Source: Multivorans sp965232105
Lineage (GTDB): Bacteria > Acidobacteriota > Thermoanaerobaculia > Multivoradales > Multivoraceae
Assembly: GCA_965232105.1 (NCBI GenBank)
Contig: OZ246956.1
Location: 682,001 to 746,000 of the forward strand
Direction: 5' to 3'
Length of the DNA stretch: 64,000 nucleotides
Made by a program: the position numbers and the translations under genes. This document shows, piece by piece, positions 8,419 to 16,079 of the stretch. The notes under the pieces were generated by a model. The model had not been told where the DNA came from and did not search any database. It saw nothing but the letters and a program-made list of their open reading frames with translations. Every line of letters starts with the position of its first letter. The first letter of the stretch is position 1.

Positions 8419-9513
8419 TCAGACAGGCGGCCGCGGTGAGGCCACCTGCACGTCCCCTTCGTCCTCGCTCCCGAGCAGGAAGACCTGGTCCAGCCGCCGC
8501 ACCGAGGCGCCGGCGTCGAAGTCCAGGCAGAGATCCGCTCCGTCCAGCATCCCCGTCTCGCCGTGCCCGGTCTCGTCGCGCAGCAGGACCACCCACCGGT
8601 CCCCGACCCGGACGAGGTCGCCCGGCGCCGGCGAGCCCGCGTCCGGGGCACGCCACGACAGGCTGCCGTCGAGCGACGCAAGCTGCCAGTTCAGGTCATC
8701 CCAGCCAACACCACCGGCATTCAGCAGCTCCTGCAGCAGGGTCACGCGGCTGAAGGCGAGCCGGTCGCGGTGGAGCGCCTGGAGGCGCGCCAGGGCCGCC
8801 TCATCCCACTCGCCGTCGCCGCGGACGATGCCCGGCAGCCCGAACACCGCCGACGGGACGCGCAGCGCGTCGGGCAGGCGCGCCTCGACCCGCGTCGCGC
8901 CTGGAAAAGCCTCGGACTTCACCCGCTGATCCGGAACCAGGGCGTTCTCGTCCAGCGAGGTCTCCACCCAGACCTGGTACCGAAGGGTTCCGAAGTCCCG
9001 CTCGACAAGCGGACCGTCGTCCTCCACCCAACTGTCGAAGTAGGCCTCGAGCGTGCCGTCGATCGACCACGCGCTGCCCCACTCGGGCTGAAAGAACTCC
9101 TCGTAGCCAAAGCTCTCGAGGTCGGTGCCGTTCTCCACTTCGCGAAAGGGGAGACCGTTCTCGACGCTGAACCAGAGCACCCTGACCCGACCGAGCACGC
9201 TCAGCTCTTCCACCGGCAACGCATCGACCTCCCGGCCGTCGAGCACCACCCGGGGGGTGGCGCTGTAGTACACGGCCTCGCCGTCTCCGCCGCGCTGCGC
9301 CTCGACGACCGCATGCAACCGGAAGCCCTCGCCGGCGCCGAGTTCGACCGTGCCCGTCCTCGCCACGCCCTCGTCCCCGACCTCCACGCCGACCCAGGCC
9401 CGGACCAGCCTGGGCGCCCTCGCCTCCTGCGCCTTCGGCGCGAACCACAGAACGACCGCCGCTACGGCGACGATGCCGGCCACGATCGCGAACAGCAGGA
9501 GATTCCGGCGCAC
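8419..9513 (-). CDS. single-span membrane-anchored protein, unknown function
   Basis: A 364-residue protein I do not recognise. It begins with GTG and has one N-terminal transmembrane helix (LLLFAIVAGIVAVAAVVLWF), after which a long acidic, beta-rich region would lie outside the cytoplasm. There are no obvious catalytic motifs. A C-terminal segment (DRWVVLLRDETGHGETGMLDG) looks like a small beta domain. It sits 10 bases after rnhB and its stop faces dsbD six bases away. Strong codon bias and conserved spacing support a real gene. Confidence 0.7.
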   Translation of the reverse strand: MRRNLLLFAIVAGIVAVAAVVLWFAPKAQEARAPRLVRAWVGVEVGDEGVARTGTVELGAGEGFRLHAVVEAQRGGDGEAVYYSATPRVVLDGREVDALPVEELSVLGRVRVLWFSVENGLPFREVENGTDLESFGYEEFFQPEWGSAWSIDGTLEAYFDSWVEDDGPLVERDFGTLRYQVWVETSLDENALVPDQRVKSEAFPGATRVEARLPDALRVPSAVFGLPGIVRGDGEWDEAALARLQALHRDRLAFSRVTLLQELLNAGGVGWDDLNWQLASLDGSLSWRAPDAGSPAPGDLVRVGDRWVVLLRDETGHGETGMLDGADLCLDFDAGASVRRLDQVFLLGSEDEGDVQVASPRPPV

Positions 9514-9523
9514 GCTCGCGATC

Positions 9524-10171
9524 TTATGTCGGCAGCACGGAGCGGAAGGTGAGACGATGCAGCGGCGTCGGCCCCAGTTCCTTCAGCGCGGCACGGTGAT
9601 CCTCCGACGCGTACCCCTTGTGGCGGGCAAACCCGAAACCCGGGTACTGCCGGTCGTACGCCGCCATCAGACGGTCCCTGTCCGTCTTGGCGATGATCGA
9701 GGCGCAGGCAACGGCGAAACTGAGGGAGTCGGCCCTCACCAGGGGCACCAGGGGCACGTCGGCGCCGCACACGTCCACCGCCTCGAGCCGCACGGCATCG
9801 ACGAGGGCGACGGCAGGGCGTACGTGCAGTGACCGCAGCGCGCTCCGCATCGCCCAACGGGTTGCTTCGAGCACGTTGATGCGGTCGATCAAGGCGGCGT
9901 CGCCCCTGGCAACCGACCAGGCGACCGCCCGCTGCCTGATCGCTCCGGCCAACCGCTCACGCTGTCGCGCGGACAGCCGCTTGCTGTCGTCGACGCCCGG
10001 GATCAGGGTGTCCGGGGTGACCACCACCGCCGCCGCGACCACCGGGCCGGCCAGACAGCCTCTACCCGCCTCGTCAACTCCGGCGACAAGCCCGTAGCCG
10101 GCGGTCGCGAACTGCTGCTCGAGCCCGCGCATCAGGCGCAAGCGGTACGTCTCGGCGATCAGCGCCGCCAA
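9524..10171 (-). CDS. rnhB: ribonuclease HII
   Basis: RNase HII removes ribonucleotides and RNA primers from RNA:DNA hybrids. The signature AGVDEAGRGCLAGPVV supplies the first acidic pair. DDSKRLSARQRE and SIIAKTDRDRLM follow, and the C-terminal region has GFARHKGYASEDH. The upstream-most start is a TTG at 10171; an ATG at 10132 would give a shorter 202-residue protein that still keeps the whole catalytic domain, so the start is uncertain. It lies directly downstream of rplS, as in many bacteria. Confidence 0.9.
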   Translation of the reverse strand: MAALIAETYRLRLMRGLEQQFATAGYGLVAGVDEAGRGCLAGPVVAAAVVVTPDTLIPGVDDSKRLSARQRERLAGAIRQRAVAWSVARGDAALIDRINVLEATRWAMRSALRSLHVRPAVALVDAVRLEAVDVCGADVPLVPLVRADSLSFAVACASIIAKTDRDRLMAAYDRQYPGFGFARHKGYASEDHRAALKELGPTPLHRLTFRSVLPT

Positions 10172-10194
10172 ACCCGTCGCGGACTTCGAGTTCG

Positions 10195-10542
10195 TCAGCG
10201 CTTGCGGAGCTCCTCGATGCGGGCGGCGCGGCCGCGCAACTTGCGGAGGTAGTAGAGCTTGGCGCGGCGGACCTTGCCCCGGCGCACGACCTCGATCTGG
10301 CCGATCACCGGCGAATGAAGCGGAAAGATCCGCTCGACACCGATGCCGCCCGAGACCTTGCGCACGGTGAACGTCTCCCGGGTGCCGCTGCCGCGGCGGG
10401 AGATCACCACACCCTGGAAGATCTGGATCCGCTCCTTGGCGCCCTCTCTGACCCGAACGTGGACCTTGACCGTGTCACCGGCCCGAAAATCGGGCAGGCC
10501 CTGCTGCACGTACTCCTGCTCGACTTGCTGTAGATCGTGCAT
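10195..10542 (-). CDS. rplS: 50S ribosomal protein L19
   Basis: A 115-residue ribosomal protein located at the 30S/50S interface. It has the typical start region (FRAGDTVKVHVRVREGAKER), FQGVVISRRG and the C-terminal RRGKVRRAKLYYLRKLRG. Length matches the family. A 135-base spacer separates it from trmD, so it may have its own promoter or leader; I see no clear element in that spacer. Confidence 0.96.
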   Translation of the reverse strand: MHDLQQVEQEYVQQGLPDFRAGDTVKVHVRVREGAKERIQIFQGVVISRRGSGTRETFTVRKVSGGIGVERIFPLHSPVIGQIEVVRRGKVRRAKLYYLRKLRGRAARIEELRKR

Positions 10543-10677
10543 TGCGTGTCACCTGTGCCTGAGCCGCAGTTCTGACCCCGCGGCTTCGTTATCAGCGGTA
10601 GCGGCTTCGCGTCCCTCCTGCGAACCGGACGGCTCTTGCATCCAGGCTCGCACACCGCGAAGCGTTCAGGACGCGGA

Positions 10678-11400
10678 TTATCGCCTGTTCGGCGCCCTCC
10701 GCGCAACCTCCGGCGCGGAGGCTTCCCCGCCCAGCAGGTCCGGCCGCTTGCGGCGAGTCGCCTCGAGCGCCTGCTCCCGGCGCCATGCGTCGATGCGGGC
10801 ATGGTCGCCGGAGCGCAGCACTTCCGGCACCTCGATGCCCTCGACGACCGGCGGGCGGGTGTAGTGCGGGTGGTCGAGGAGGCCGGTGCGAAAACTCTCG
10901 TTCGCGACCGAAGACTGCCGCCCGACGACGCCGGGGACCTGACGCGATATCGCCTCGATCACGACCATCGCCGGCACCTCCCCGCCCGACAGGACATAGT
11001 CGCCGATCGACAGTTCGGAGTCGACGACCAGGTCGCGCACCCTCTCGTCGACCGCCTCGTAGCGGCCGCACAGGAGCACCAGCCGCTCCTCGTGCGCCAG
11101 AGCCTGGACCTTCGCATCGTCCAGGCGCTCTCCCTGCGGCGAGAGCAGGATGCGCTGGGCGGCGGAGTCCGCGCCGGCGATCGCCCGCACCGCCTTGAGC
11201 CAGGGCGGCGCGGTCATCACCATGCCGCCACCGCCGCCGTAGGGCTCGTCGTCCACACTGCGGTGGGGATCGTCCGTGTAGTCGCGCAGGTCGTGGACCC
11301 GCACGTCGAGCAGCCCGGCCGCTCTCGCCCGACCGATCAGGCTCGCCTCCAGGAACTCGCGGAAGACCGCGGGCAGGATGGTTACGACGTCGATCCGCAT
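10678..11400 (-). CDS. trmD: tRNA (guanine-37-N1)-methyltransferase
   Basis: TrmD methylates G37 of tRNAs that read CNN and some other codons and prevents frameshifting. Seen: MRIDVVTILPAVFREFL, PYGGGGGMVM, the trefoil-knot motifs LLCGRYEAVDERV and SIGDYVLSGGE, and HPHYTRPPVVEG. The 240-residue length fits. Its start overlaps the rimM coding end by 19 bases, consistent with coupled expression in the rpsP-khpA-rimM-trmD-rplS operon. Confidence 0.96.
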   Translation of the reverse strand: MRIDVVTILPAVFREFLEASLIGRARAAGLLDVRVHDLRDYTDDPHRSVDDEPYGGGGGMVMTAPPWLKAVRAIAGADSAAQRILLSPQGERLDDAKVQALAHEERLVLLCGRYEAVDERVRDLVVDSELSIGDYVLSGGEVPAMVVIEAISRQVPGVVGRQSSVANESFRTGLLDHPHYTRPPVVEGIEVPEVLRSGDHARIDAWRREQALEATRRKRPDLLGGEASAPEVARRAPNRR

Positions 11401-11927
11401 GCTTCCAGAAAGCCCTTGGGCAGGTCGCTGCGGATCAGACGTTCCTCTACGTCGATCTCCGGCAGCAACTGGTTAACGAACGGGAGGAGTACCGAGCCGC
11501 CGCCTTCCGGCCGCGCCACGGCAAGCAGCACGCCGCCGCCGTCCTCGACCACCTCGGTGACCTCGCCCAGGTCGCCCAACGCCCTGTCCACGACCCGGCA
11601 GCCAACGAGCTGGAAGTAGTAGAAGGTGCCCTCTTCCGCCGCCGGCACGCTCTCCTGCGGAACTTCGAGCAGCGCGCCCCGGAGCGCCTCCGCTGCGTCG
11701 CGGTCCGACACGCCGACGAACTGAACAAGTTCCCGGCCCCGATGCGACCGGCTCGATGCGACCTCCAGCCGCCGCGGCTGAACCCCGTCACGCACGAAGA
11801 GCTCCGAGCCGCGCACAAAGCGGGCCGGGTTCTCGCTGTCAGGCAGGACGAGCACCTCGCCGCGCAGCCCGTGGGCCCGCAGGACGGAGCCGACGACGAT
11901 CATCTCCGAGTCGTCGCTACGGGTCAT
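11382..11927 (-). CDS. rimM: 16S rRNA processing protein RimM
   Basis: A ribosome maturation factor for the 30S head, about 181 residues. The N-terminal RimM domain starts with VGSVLRAHGLRGEVLV, and the C-terminal PRC-barrel includes YYFQLVGCRVVD and LLPFVNQLLPEIDVEERLI. I chose the ATG at 11927 because it places the conserved VVGSVLRAHG near the N-terminus; the longer in-frame ORF has an Arg-rich non-conserved extension. It precedes trmD with a 19-base overlap. Confidence 0.93.
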   Translation of the reverse strand: MTRSDDSEMIVVGSVLRAHGLRGEVLVLPDSENPARFVRGSELFVRDGVQPRRLEVASSRSHRGRELVQFVGVSDRDAAEALRGALLEVPQESVPAAEEGTFYYFQLVGCRVVDRALGDLGEVTEVVEDGGGVLLAVARPEGGGSVLLPFVNQLLPEIDVEERLIRSDLPKGFLEACGSTS

Positions 11928-11993
11928 TGCAGCGCCTGTTCCATCCTCACGTCTGAACCCTCGAGCCCGGGATCGGCGCCGGCTCAACCGTGG

Positions 11994-12239
11994 CTACTCC
12001 GGTTCGACGATCTCGACTTCGTAGTACTCGCCGGTCTCGGCACCGCGTACCTCGAGCAGCGCGCGCAGCGAGCGCACGCTGCGTCCCTGGCGTCCGATCA
12101 CGCGCCCAAGCTCATCCGGCGCGACCTCCACCTGCAGCACGATCGCGTCCTCTTCCTCGATCTCGTCGACCCGAACCGCCTCCGGTTGATCCACGATCGA
12201 CCGAACGACGCCGGCGAGCTGATCGGCGACCTCCGACAC
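11994..12239 (-). CDS. khpA: KH-domain RNA-binding protein
   Basis: An 81-residue KhpA/YlqC-type protein between rpsP and rimM, its usual place. A single KH domain includes the GxxG-loop motif GRVIGRQGRSVRSL. In other bacteria KhpA binds many RNAs, often with KhpB. The start is GTG at 12239, three bases after the rpsP stop. Confidence 0.92.
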   Translation of the reverse strand: MSEVADQLAGVVRSIVDQPEAVRVDEIEEEDAIVLQVEVAPDELGRVIGRQGRSVRSLRALLEVRGAETGEYYEVEIVEPE

Positions 12240-12242
12240 GCC

Positions 12243-12491
12243 CTAGGATTCCGCCGTGGCAGAAGCTCTACGCACCAAGCCCCGGACGGTGTCCGTGACC
12301 TGCGCACCCCGCGAAACCCAGTGGTCGATGCGGTCCGTCTTGAGGCGGATCACCACCGGGTCCTTGCGCGGGTCGTAGTGCCCGAGCTCCTCGATCACCC
12401 GCGACGACGGGACCTTGCGGCTGTCCGACACGACGACGCGGTAGAACGGTCTGTGGCGCGAACCCATGCGCCGGAGTCTTATCTTCACCAT
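12243..12491 (-). CDS. rpsP: 30S ribosomal protein S16
   Basis: An 82-residue S16, starting MVKIRLRRMGSRHRPFYRVV and containing ELGHYDPRKDPV. It is the first gene of this ribosomal operon. About 55-60 bases upstream on the minus strand there is an extended -10-like TGCTAGACT with only a poor -35, a weak candidate promoter. In many bacteria ffh lies immediately upstream; here a 5.3-kb accessory island intervenes. Confidence 0.96.
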   Translation of the reverse strand: MVKIRLRRMGSRHRPFYRVVVSDSRKVPSSRVIEELGHYDPRKDPVVIRLKTDRIDHWVSRGAQVTDTVRGLVRRASATAES

Positions 12492-12632
12492 GTTTCGGTT
12501 TTCCCGTGTTGTTCAGTCGCCCGCTCTACGGTCACGCCGGAGCCGAGGCAGCGGCGCAGTCTAGCACCAGAACGGCGTTGCTCCAGGGATTTGCGAGCAA
12601 GAACGCCAAGAGCGCGCGCCGGAGCGGGTTGC

Positions 12633-12836
12633 CTACTTCCCTCCGAAGTATGCCTTCACCGCGCCGCGGCCGGCCTCCTGGGCCTAGGCGTAACGGACCA
12701 CCATGCCGGGGTCCTTCCAGCGTCCGGCGATGGCCACGGCCGCGGTGGACGCTCCGCGCTCGATGAGGGACTGCGCGCTGCCGACGTCCACGCCGCGGCC
12801 GCGGCGCCAAGCCAAGCGTCTAGGAACAAGCCTCCG
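12633..12836 (-). pseudogene. C-terminal remnant of a tyrosine site-specific recombinase
   Basis: In the minus frame ending at 12633 the translation reads VGSAQSLIERGAS, then AGRWKDPGMVVRYA, a stop, and AQEAGRGAVKAYFGGK. This is the typical tail of phage/island integrases: a helix, then GRW-K-P-M---YA with the catalytic Tyr in the RYA motif. A TAG at 12684-12686 interrupts the frame right after that motif. Everything upstream, including the Arg and His active-site boxes, is missing beyond a stop near 12839. It is therefore a dead fragment and marks past integration beside rpsP. Confidence 0.75.
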
Positions 12837-13026
12837 CTACACTGCGCGGCCGGACAAACGGCTGGCCGCTTTACGGAGGCCCCGTCATGAACAGAATCCC
12901 CTGACCCTCAGGCAGCGAAGCCGCCCAGCCGGCTTCTAGCTGTCGGGACGGAGCTGGCGCTGCTCGTCGGCCGCACAGGTTGACCCGCTACGGAGGACGC
13001 AACGGGCCGCCTCGAATGAGGGGGGT

Positions 13027-13170
13027 GTCTTACTTCCAGCCCCGCGTCGGGGGGTAGTCGCGGGCCGTAGCGGGCCAAGCTCCAGCGTAGCAACCTCCCT
13101 GTGCTATGGACCGCTCCGTCTTACTTCCAGGTCTACGGTCGGGGTCGTCGCGGATGAGCCGGTGTCGGCG
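13027..13170. repeat. degenerate direct repeat pair of about 50 bp
   Basis: GTCTTACTTCCAG occurs at 13027-13039 and again at 13118-13130. After each copy comes a similar G-rich run (CGTCGGGG.../GGTCGGGG...) and GTCGCGG. The copies diverge beyond that. No function is evident; it may be left by a decayed mobile element. Confidence 0.4.
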
Positions 13171-13204
13171 CTGTTAGGGCCTAACAAAATGGAGGCTACG
13201 GAAA

Positions 13205-13441
13205 ATGAGGGAGACGTTGCGCGGCGCGCTGTTGAGTGCGTTAATCTTCGGAGGACTGACGCTGCCTGCGGTGCCAACGGCTGCACAGGCTGGCGGCGGC
13301 GAGACAGTCTGCGAAGACAACGAAGACGGATCCGGTGAACCAGGGAGAGTTAATGATGAAGCCACTTGTTCTCCTCGCCCTTCTAGGCGCGGCGATCCTC
13401 GTTTCACCCCCTCTTTTCTCCGAAGACGAAGACCCCTTTGA
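13205..13441 (+). CDS. small secreted ORF, possibly a truncated gene
   Basis: A 78-codon ORF whose first 30 residues are a good signal peptide (RETLRGALLSALIFGG, then PAVPTAAQAGGG). GGAGG lies nine bases before the ATG. The mature part is short and its last 30 codons overlap the next gene in another frame and read like noncoding Arg/Pro-rich sequence. I suspect a truncated or recently disrupted exported protein. GC is lower than in the flanking operons. Confidence 0.35.
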   Translation: MRETLRGALLSALIFGGLTLPAVPTAAQAGGGETVCEDNEDGSGEPGRVNDEATCSPRPSRRGDPRFTPSFLRRRRPL

Positions 13442-13820
13442 CCAGCGCATAAGAGAAGATGACGAAACCGTGGCCAAGTATGGTCGCGCGCTCTCCGACG
13501 CTTTTGAGCACGCAAGAAGGACAGGCGACTACACCGCCCTATCGGAGGCGTCAAGCGCATACGTGAAGGCTCAAGAGGATCACGCGCCTTCCCAAATGGA
13601 CAAGTGGGAAGCTCGGCAGCGACTGATCGACCTCATCTACGACAGCGACGACGAAACGGTGTTCTTCTGGTACGTCCTCGTCAAGGAGAGCCTCGAAGAG
13701 GATGAAGCGATAGCCGAGGGGGTCGCGGAAATCATGGCCAAGGTTGACCGCATGGAACAGAACTTCGCGGCCCAAGGCGTTTCCTTGACTCCAGGATCAT
13801 CTTTGCCGCCCAAAGATTGA
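13353..13820 (+). CDS. small exported acidic helical protein, unknown function
   Basis: About 155 residues. MMKPLVLLALLGAAILVS forms a signal peptide, and the mature chain is acidic and helical (EDEDPFDQRIREDDETVAKY, later SLEEDEAIAEGVAEIMAKVD). ATG codons at 13353 and 13356 follow GGGAGAG by a few bases; the first is used here. No domain is recognised. Base composition is visibly lower in GC than in the housekeeping genes, consistent with acquired DNA. It precedes the repeat protein on the same strand by about 160 bases. Confidence 0.65.
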   Translation: MMKPLVLLALLGAAILVSPPLFSEDEDPFDQRIREDDETVAKYGRALSDAFEHARRTGDYTALSEASSAYVKAQEDHAPSQMDKWEARQRLIDLIYDSDDETVFFWYVLVKESLEEDEAIAEGVAEIMAKVDRMEQNFAAQGVSLTPGSSLPPKD

Positions 13821-13978
13821 TTTTGTTGGGCCGCCGGAGCCGGGCAACGGCGAGTAGATCCCGGCAGCACGGCCGCCGGGCCGTGCCGTCGCCGCCCCCC
13901 CCCTGATAACTCGGTTGCTCTGTTGCCCAGCAAGAGATCACCCCCTTTGTAGTTGTTCCCACTTGGAGGCACTGAACA

Positions 13979-15463
13979 ATGAGAATCTGTCTGAGCGTTG
14001 CGCCTTTGCTGTTCCTGGCCGTCGCCGGCGTTCACGGCCAAGCGTCGCCCGCGTTCGATCCCGCGGAAACCTGCGAAGGCAAGGCCGTAGGCGCGGAGTG
14101 CTGGCATCAACTGGAAAGTCACACCGGCTGCTACGTGAGAAACGACGGCTTGGAATCCGAACAGCAGACCGTGAGTTGGACCGGCGCGTGCAACGGCTCC
14201 GTCGCCGACGGCGAAGGCGTGTTGACGTGGGTGAACCAGGAAGGCGCGATCGTCTACGAAGGCGCACTAGTCGGCGGCAACCCGCACGGCCGCGGGCGCA
14301 TAACGTTCGACAGCGGCGTGGTCTGGGAAGGCACCTTCGCCAACGGTCGCCGAACGGGCCGTTGGGTTGAGCGCCATGAGAACGTCGTGATCGAAGTGCC
14401 TTACGTCAACGACGAGATTCACGGCACATTGGTTGCTCGCCGGACGGACGGCACCGAGATCGTAGATCCCTACGTCAAGGGCGAGCGGCACGGCACGCGG
14501 GTGGAGCGCCAGGCGGACGGCACCGTGATCGTAGACCCTTACGTCAAGGGCGAGCGGCACGGCACGCGGGTGGAGCGCCAGGCGGACGGCACCGTGATCG
14601 AAGTGCCTTACGTCAAGGGCGAGCGGCACGGCACGCGGGTGGAGCGCCAAGCGGACGGCACCGTGATCGAAGTGCCTTACGTCAAGGGCGAGATTCACGG
14701 TACGCGGGTGGAGCGCCAAGCGGACGGCACCGTGATCGAAGTGCCTTACGTCAAGGGCGAGATTCACGGCACGCGGGTGGAGCGCCAGGCGGACGGCACC
14801 GTGATCGAAGTGCCCTACGTCAAGGGCGAGATTCACGGCACATTGATTGCTCGCCGGCCGGACGGCACCGAGATTGTAGATCCCTACGTCAACGGCGAGC
14901 GGCACGGCACGCGGGTGGAGCGCCAGGCGGACGGTACCGTGATCGAAGATCCCTACGTTAACGGCGAGCGGCACGGCACGCGGGTGGAGCGCCAGGCGGA
15001 CGGCACCGTGATCGAAGTGCCTTACGTCAAGGGCGAGATTCACGGCACGCGGGTGGAGCGCCAGGCGGACGGCACCGTGATCGAAGTGCCTTACGTCAAG
15101 GGCGAGATTCACGGCACCTTGGTTGCTCGCTGGACGGACGGCACCGAGATCGTAGATCCCTACGTCAACGGCGAGCGGCACGGCACGCGGGTGGAGCGCC
15201 AGGCGGACGGCACCGTGATCGAAACGCCCTACGTCAAGGGCGAGATTCACGGCACCTTGGTTGCTCGCTGGAGGGACACCGAGATCGAAGTGCCCTACGT
15301 CAACGGCGAGCGGCAAGGCACTCGGGTGGAGCGCTGGACGGACGGCACCGTGATCGAAACGCCCTACGTCAAGGGCGAGATTCACGGCACGAAGGTTGAG
15401 CGCTTTGCGAACGGCCGCTACACGGAAACGCTCTACGTCAACGGCGAGCCGCAAGAACCGTAG
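13979..15463 (+). CDS. secreted MORN-like tandem-repeat protein
   Basis: A 494-residue protein with a signal peptide (MRICLSVAPLLFLAVAGVHG). An N-terminal region has several cysteines (TCEGK, AECWHQ, GCYVR, GACNG) and MORN-like segments (YEGALVGGNPHGRGRI, WEGTFANGRRTGRW). From residue 139 there are 15 units of 22-23 residues on the theme EVPYVKGEIHGTRVERQADG, then a short final unit. The pattern Y-V-G-x-x-HGT resembles MORN_2/YwqK-type beta-hairpin repeats. Such repeats form extended beta solenoids that bind protein or membrane. The function is unknown. The repeats are nearly identical at DNA level, so copy number probably varies between strains. Confidence 0.8.
   Translation: MRICLSVAPLLFLAVAGVHGQASPAFDPAETCEGKAVGAECWHQLESHTGCYVRNDGLESEQQTVSWTGACNGSVADGEGVLTWVNQEGAIVYEGALVGGNPHGRGRITFDSGVVWEGTFANGRRTGRWVERHENVVIEVPYVNDEIHGTLVARRTDGTEIVDPYVKGERHGTRVERQADGTVIVDPYVKGERHGTRVERQADGTVIEVPYVKGERHGTRVERQADGTVIEVPYVKGEIHGTRVERQADGTVIEVPYVKGEIHGTRVERQADGTVIEVPYVKGEIHGTLIARRPDGTEIVDPYVNGERHGTRVERQADGTVIEDPYVNGERHGTRVERQADGTVIEVPYVKGEIHGTRVERQADGTVIEVPYVKGEIHGTLVARWTDGTEIVDPYVNGERHGTRVERQADGTVIETPYVKGEIHGTLVARWRDTEIEVPYVNGERQGTRVERWTDGTVIETPYVKGEIHGTKVERFANGRYTETLYVNGEPQEP
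14393..15463 (+). repeat. in-frame 69-bp tandem repeat array (15 units plus partial)
   Basis: Units of 69 bp follow head to tail from the Glu codon at 14393; one unit (the 13th) is 66 bp. Two alternating subtypes occur: one with ...GTRVERQADGTVI, another with ...GTLVAR(R/W)-DGTEI. Within a subtype the DNA differs by only a few bases, a sign of recent unequal exchange or gene conversion. Because the period is a multiple of three, an antisense frame also stays open throughout, but that ORF is an artefact. Confidence 0.9.
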
Positions 15464-15539
15464 AATTTCGTGCGGCTGACCCCCGCGAGGACATCGAAGC
15501 CGGGATCCGGGCGCGGGCCAGGGTACACTCACCAAGGCC

Positions 15540-15680
15540 ATGCGTGGTTTTCTCGACCGGTTCGATCTTGATCTGATCCTCAACGTCGCCGCCGGGACAA
15601 TCTTCGCCGGCGTCGCCACGGCCCTGGTCGACTGGATCGCCTGGTTCGCGGACGAACTGATCTCCTTGATGATTCGGTGA
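15540..15680 (+). CDS. 46-residue hydrophobic small ORF
   Basis: The ATG at 15540 opens a 46-codon ORF: MRGFLDRFDLDLILNVAAG, then TIFAGVATALVDWIAWFADE and LISLMIR. The middle is a plausible transmembrane or amphipathic helix. Its stop overlaps a GTG of the next small ORF as GTGA. There is no strong ribosome binding site. Reality is uncertain, but a hydrophobic peptide with coupled downstream ORF is typical of small membrane or toxin-like genes. Confidence 0.3.
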   Translation: MRGFLDRFDLDLILNVAAGTIFAGVATALVDWIAWFADELISLMIR

Positions 15681-15838
15681 CCTTGAAGGTCGACTCACGA
15701 TCGGGCGCCATAACTGGAACCACCATCGCGGCGGCGGGCGGATTGACGGCCCTCGGACCCTCTTTCTTGGCCCAAACGGTTTACTCGACCCGTACCGGCG
15801 TGATCGCCCACACGACGGCGTTCCCCTGCGACCCGTGA
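15677..15838 (+). CDS. 53-residue small ORF coupled to the preceding one
   Basis: GTG at 15677 overlaps the upstream stop (GTGA). The 53-residue product reads TLKVDSRSGAITGTTIAAAG, then GLTALGPSFLAQTVYSTRTG and a short tail. A moderately hydrophobic centre could be membrane-associated. No homologue is recognised. It is supported mainly by the overlap with the preceding ORF. Confidence 0.25.
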   Translation: MTLKVDSRSGAITGTTIAAAGGLTALGPSFLAQTVYSTRTGVIAHTTAFPCDP

Positions 15839-16079
15839 GGGTTCGCCCGGTTGTTCGTCCTGGTAGCGCTCAAGGGACCGGGTGCCGCGGTCGGCCAGGC
15901 TCTCCGGCCTTCGTCCGGGGTCTTTGGGCGGCTTGGGAAGGGGGACCAGCCGAGACGGTGCTTGAACGCGCCGGCGGAGACCCAGGCGCTGTAGCCAGTT
16001 GGTGGGCCAAAGGTGAAGTCCTTCCCCGCAACCCGAGACGCCGATCGGCGTCTGAGACGGCCGCTTTGGGCGGCTGGCA

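Larger units (their letters stand above)
12492..13204. other. gene-poor stretch at the edge of the accessory island
   Basis: About 700 bases without an intact gene. It contains the weak rpsP promoter candidate, the integrase remnant (12633-12836), an inverted repeat GCGGCC...GGCCGC near 12849-12872 followed by TTT, and a degenerate direct repeat at 13027 and 13118. The rest shows no convincing coding signal. It looks like degraded mobile DNA. Confidence 0.5.

Noticed and set aside
12532..12810. 92-codon minus ORF
   Set aside because: Frame shadow of the integrase remnant; Arg-rich, no motif.
14393..15427. Possible CRISPR array
   Set aside because: Repeats are contiguous, in frame, 69 bp without unique spacers, and encode a protein.
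14267..15619. 450-codon antisense ORF over the repeat array
   Set aside because: It is open only because the 69-bp period keeps one antisense frame free of stops; the sense frame has a signal peptide and a clear repeat motif.
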